From contig NBIV01000081.1 of the NCBI GenBank assembly GCA_003194525.1, forward strand, positions 232,159 through 296,158: DNA of 64,000 bases. The letters run 5' to 3'. This document shows, one piece after another, positions 63,928 through 64,000 of the stretch. Position 1 is the first letter of the stretch. The number at the start of each line of letters is the position of its first letter. The stretch is from Gracilariopsis chorda. Lineage: Eukaryota; Rhodophyta; Florideophyceae; Gracilariales; Gracilariaceae. Both the position numbers and the translations under genes were made by a program. The notes beneath the pieces are model-generated. The model ran no database searches. It saw only the letters and a program-made list of their open reading frames with translations, and had not been told where the DNA came from.

Positions 63928-64000
63928 TTCCCGTTGGTCTAGTGGTTCTGATCACCAAGGATGTCCCGCTTTCACCGGGAAGATCGCGGGTTCAAACCCC
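63928..64000 (+). tRNA. tRNA-Glu(UUC), cut by window end, with D-loop insertion
   Basis: Acceptor TTCCCGT, A-box TGGTCTAGTGG, anticodon stem TCCCG/CGGGA with loop CTTTCAC (anticodon TTC at 63,971-63,973), T-stem GCGGG and B-box GGTTCAAACCC; the window ends in the 3' T-stem. Between the D-loop GGTT and AGGAT there are 10 extra bases (CTGATCACCA, 63,948-63,957). Removing them gives a normal tRNA-Glu. This position matches D-loop introns known in red-algal tRNA genes. The 3' acceptor strand is outside the window. Confidence 0.85.

Overview
The window is eukaryotic nuclear DNA. A small, compact, apparently intron-poor gene block sits at the left (about 1-9,150), a single long reading frame and a tRNA gene sit at the right edge (62,187-64,000), and about 53 kb between them is mostly transposon remains. 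A red alga fits best. The starch-debranching isoamylase starts without a plastid-type leader, as expected for cytosolic floridean starch. The host genes are single-exon. The terminal tRNA-Glu carries an insertion in the D-loop, a type of disruption reported for red-algal tRNA genes. This assignment is inference; no species can be proven from the window.

Host genes, left block: a partial type I membrane protein (+), an isoamylase-type debranching enzyme (-), a 143-residue protein with a C-terminal membrane anchor (+), a short GATA-type zinc finger protein (-), an unrecognised 389-residue protein (-), and the diphthamide co-chaperone DPH4 (+). Broken pieces of two host-type genes, an SMC5-like ATPase and a molybdenum-cofactor-sulfurase-like class V aminotransferase, lie at 12.2-13.9 kb between transposon genes. 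At the right are a 490-residue protein with nine octapeptide repeats and a tRNA-Glu(UUC) cut by the window end.

Mobile DNA, left to right: a DUF6818 (SANT-like) gene with a stop; an open HARBI1-like transposase; a hAT transposase split by an internally deleted Ty3/gypsy element (gypsy-2, 15,372-19,123); a decayed PIF/Harbinger gene pair (NAM-like gene plus transposase); and a piggyBac-like transposase gene spread over 25.4-39.6 kb because three LTR insertions landed in it. These are solo LTR A, solo LTR B, and solo LTR C, and LTR C in turn contains a complete 9.73-kb Ty3/gypsy chromovirus-like element with 827-bp LTRs. Further right are a MITE, LINE fragments, a solo LTR of the big Ty3 family, a gag remnant, a copia remnant split by a second LTR B, a copia element with 132-bp LTRs, and a Tc1/mariner element. 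Target-site duplications are readable for most insertions, so the order of events can be reconstructed.

The most unusual signal is in the 9.73-kb Ty3 element. Its LTRs, gag and pol are packed with perfect short hairpins (stems of 4-10 bp, tiny loops), mostly with a C-rich 5' arm and a G-rich 3' arm on the + strand. They occur inside the most conserved reverse transcriptase and integrase motifs. Sampled host genes do not look like this, while other solo LTRs do. A 22-nt inverted duplication in the copia integrase looks like a template-switch event and hints at how such hairpins might arise.
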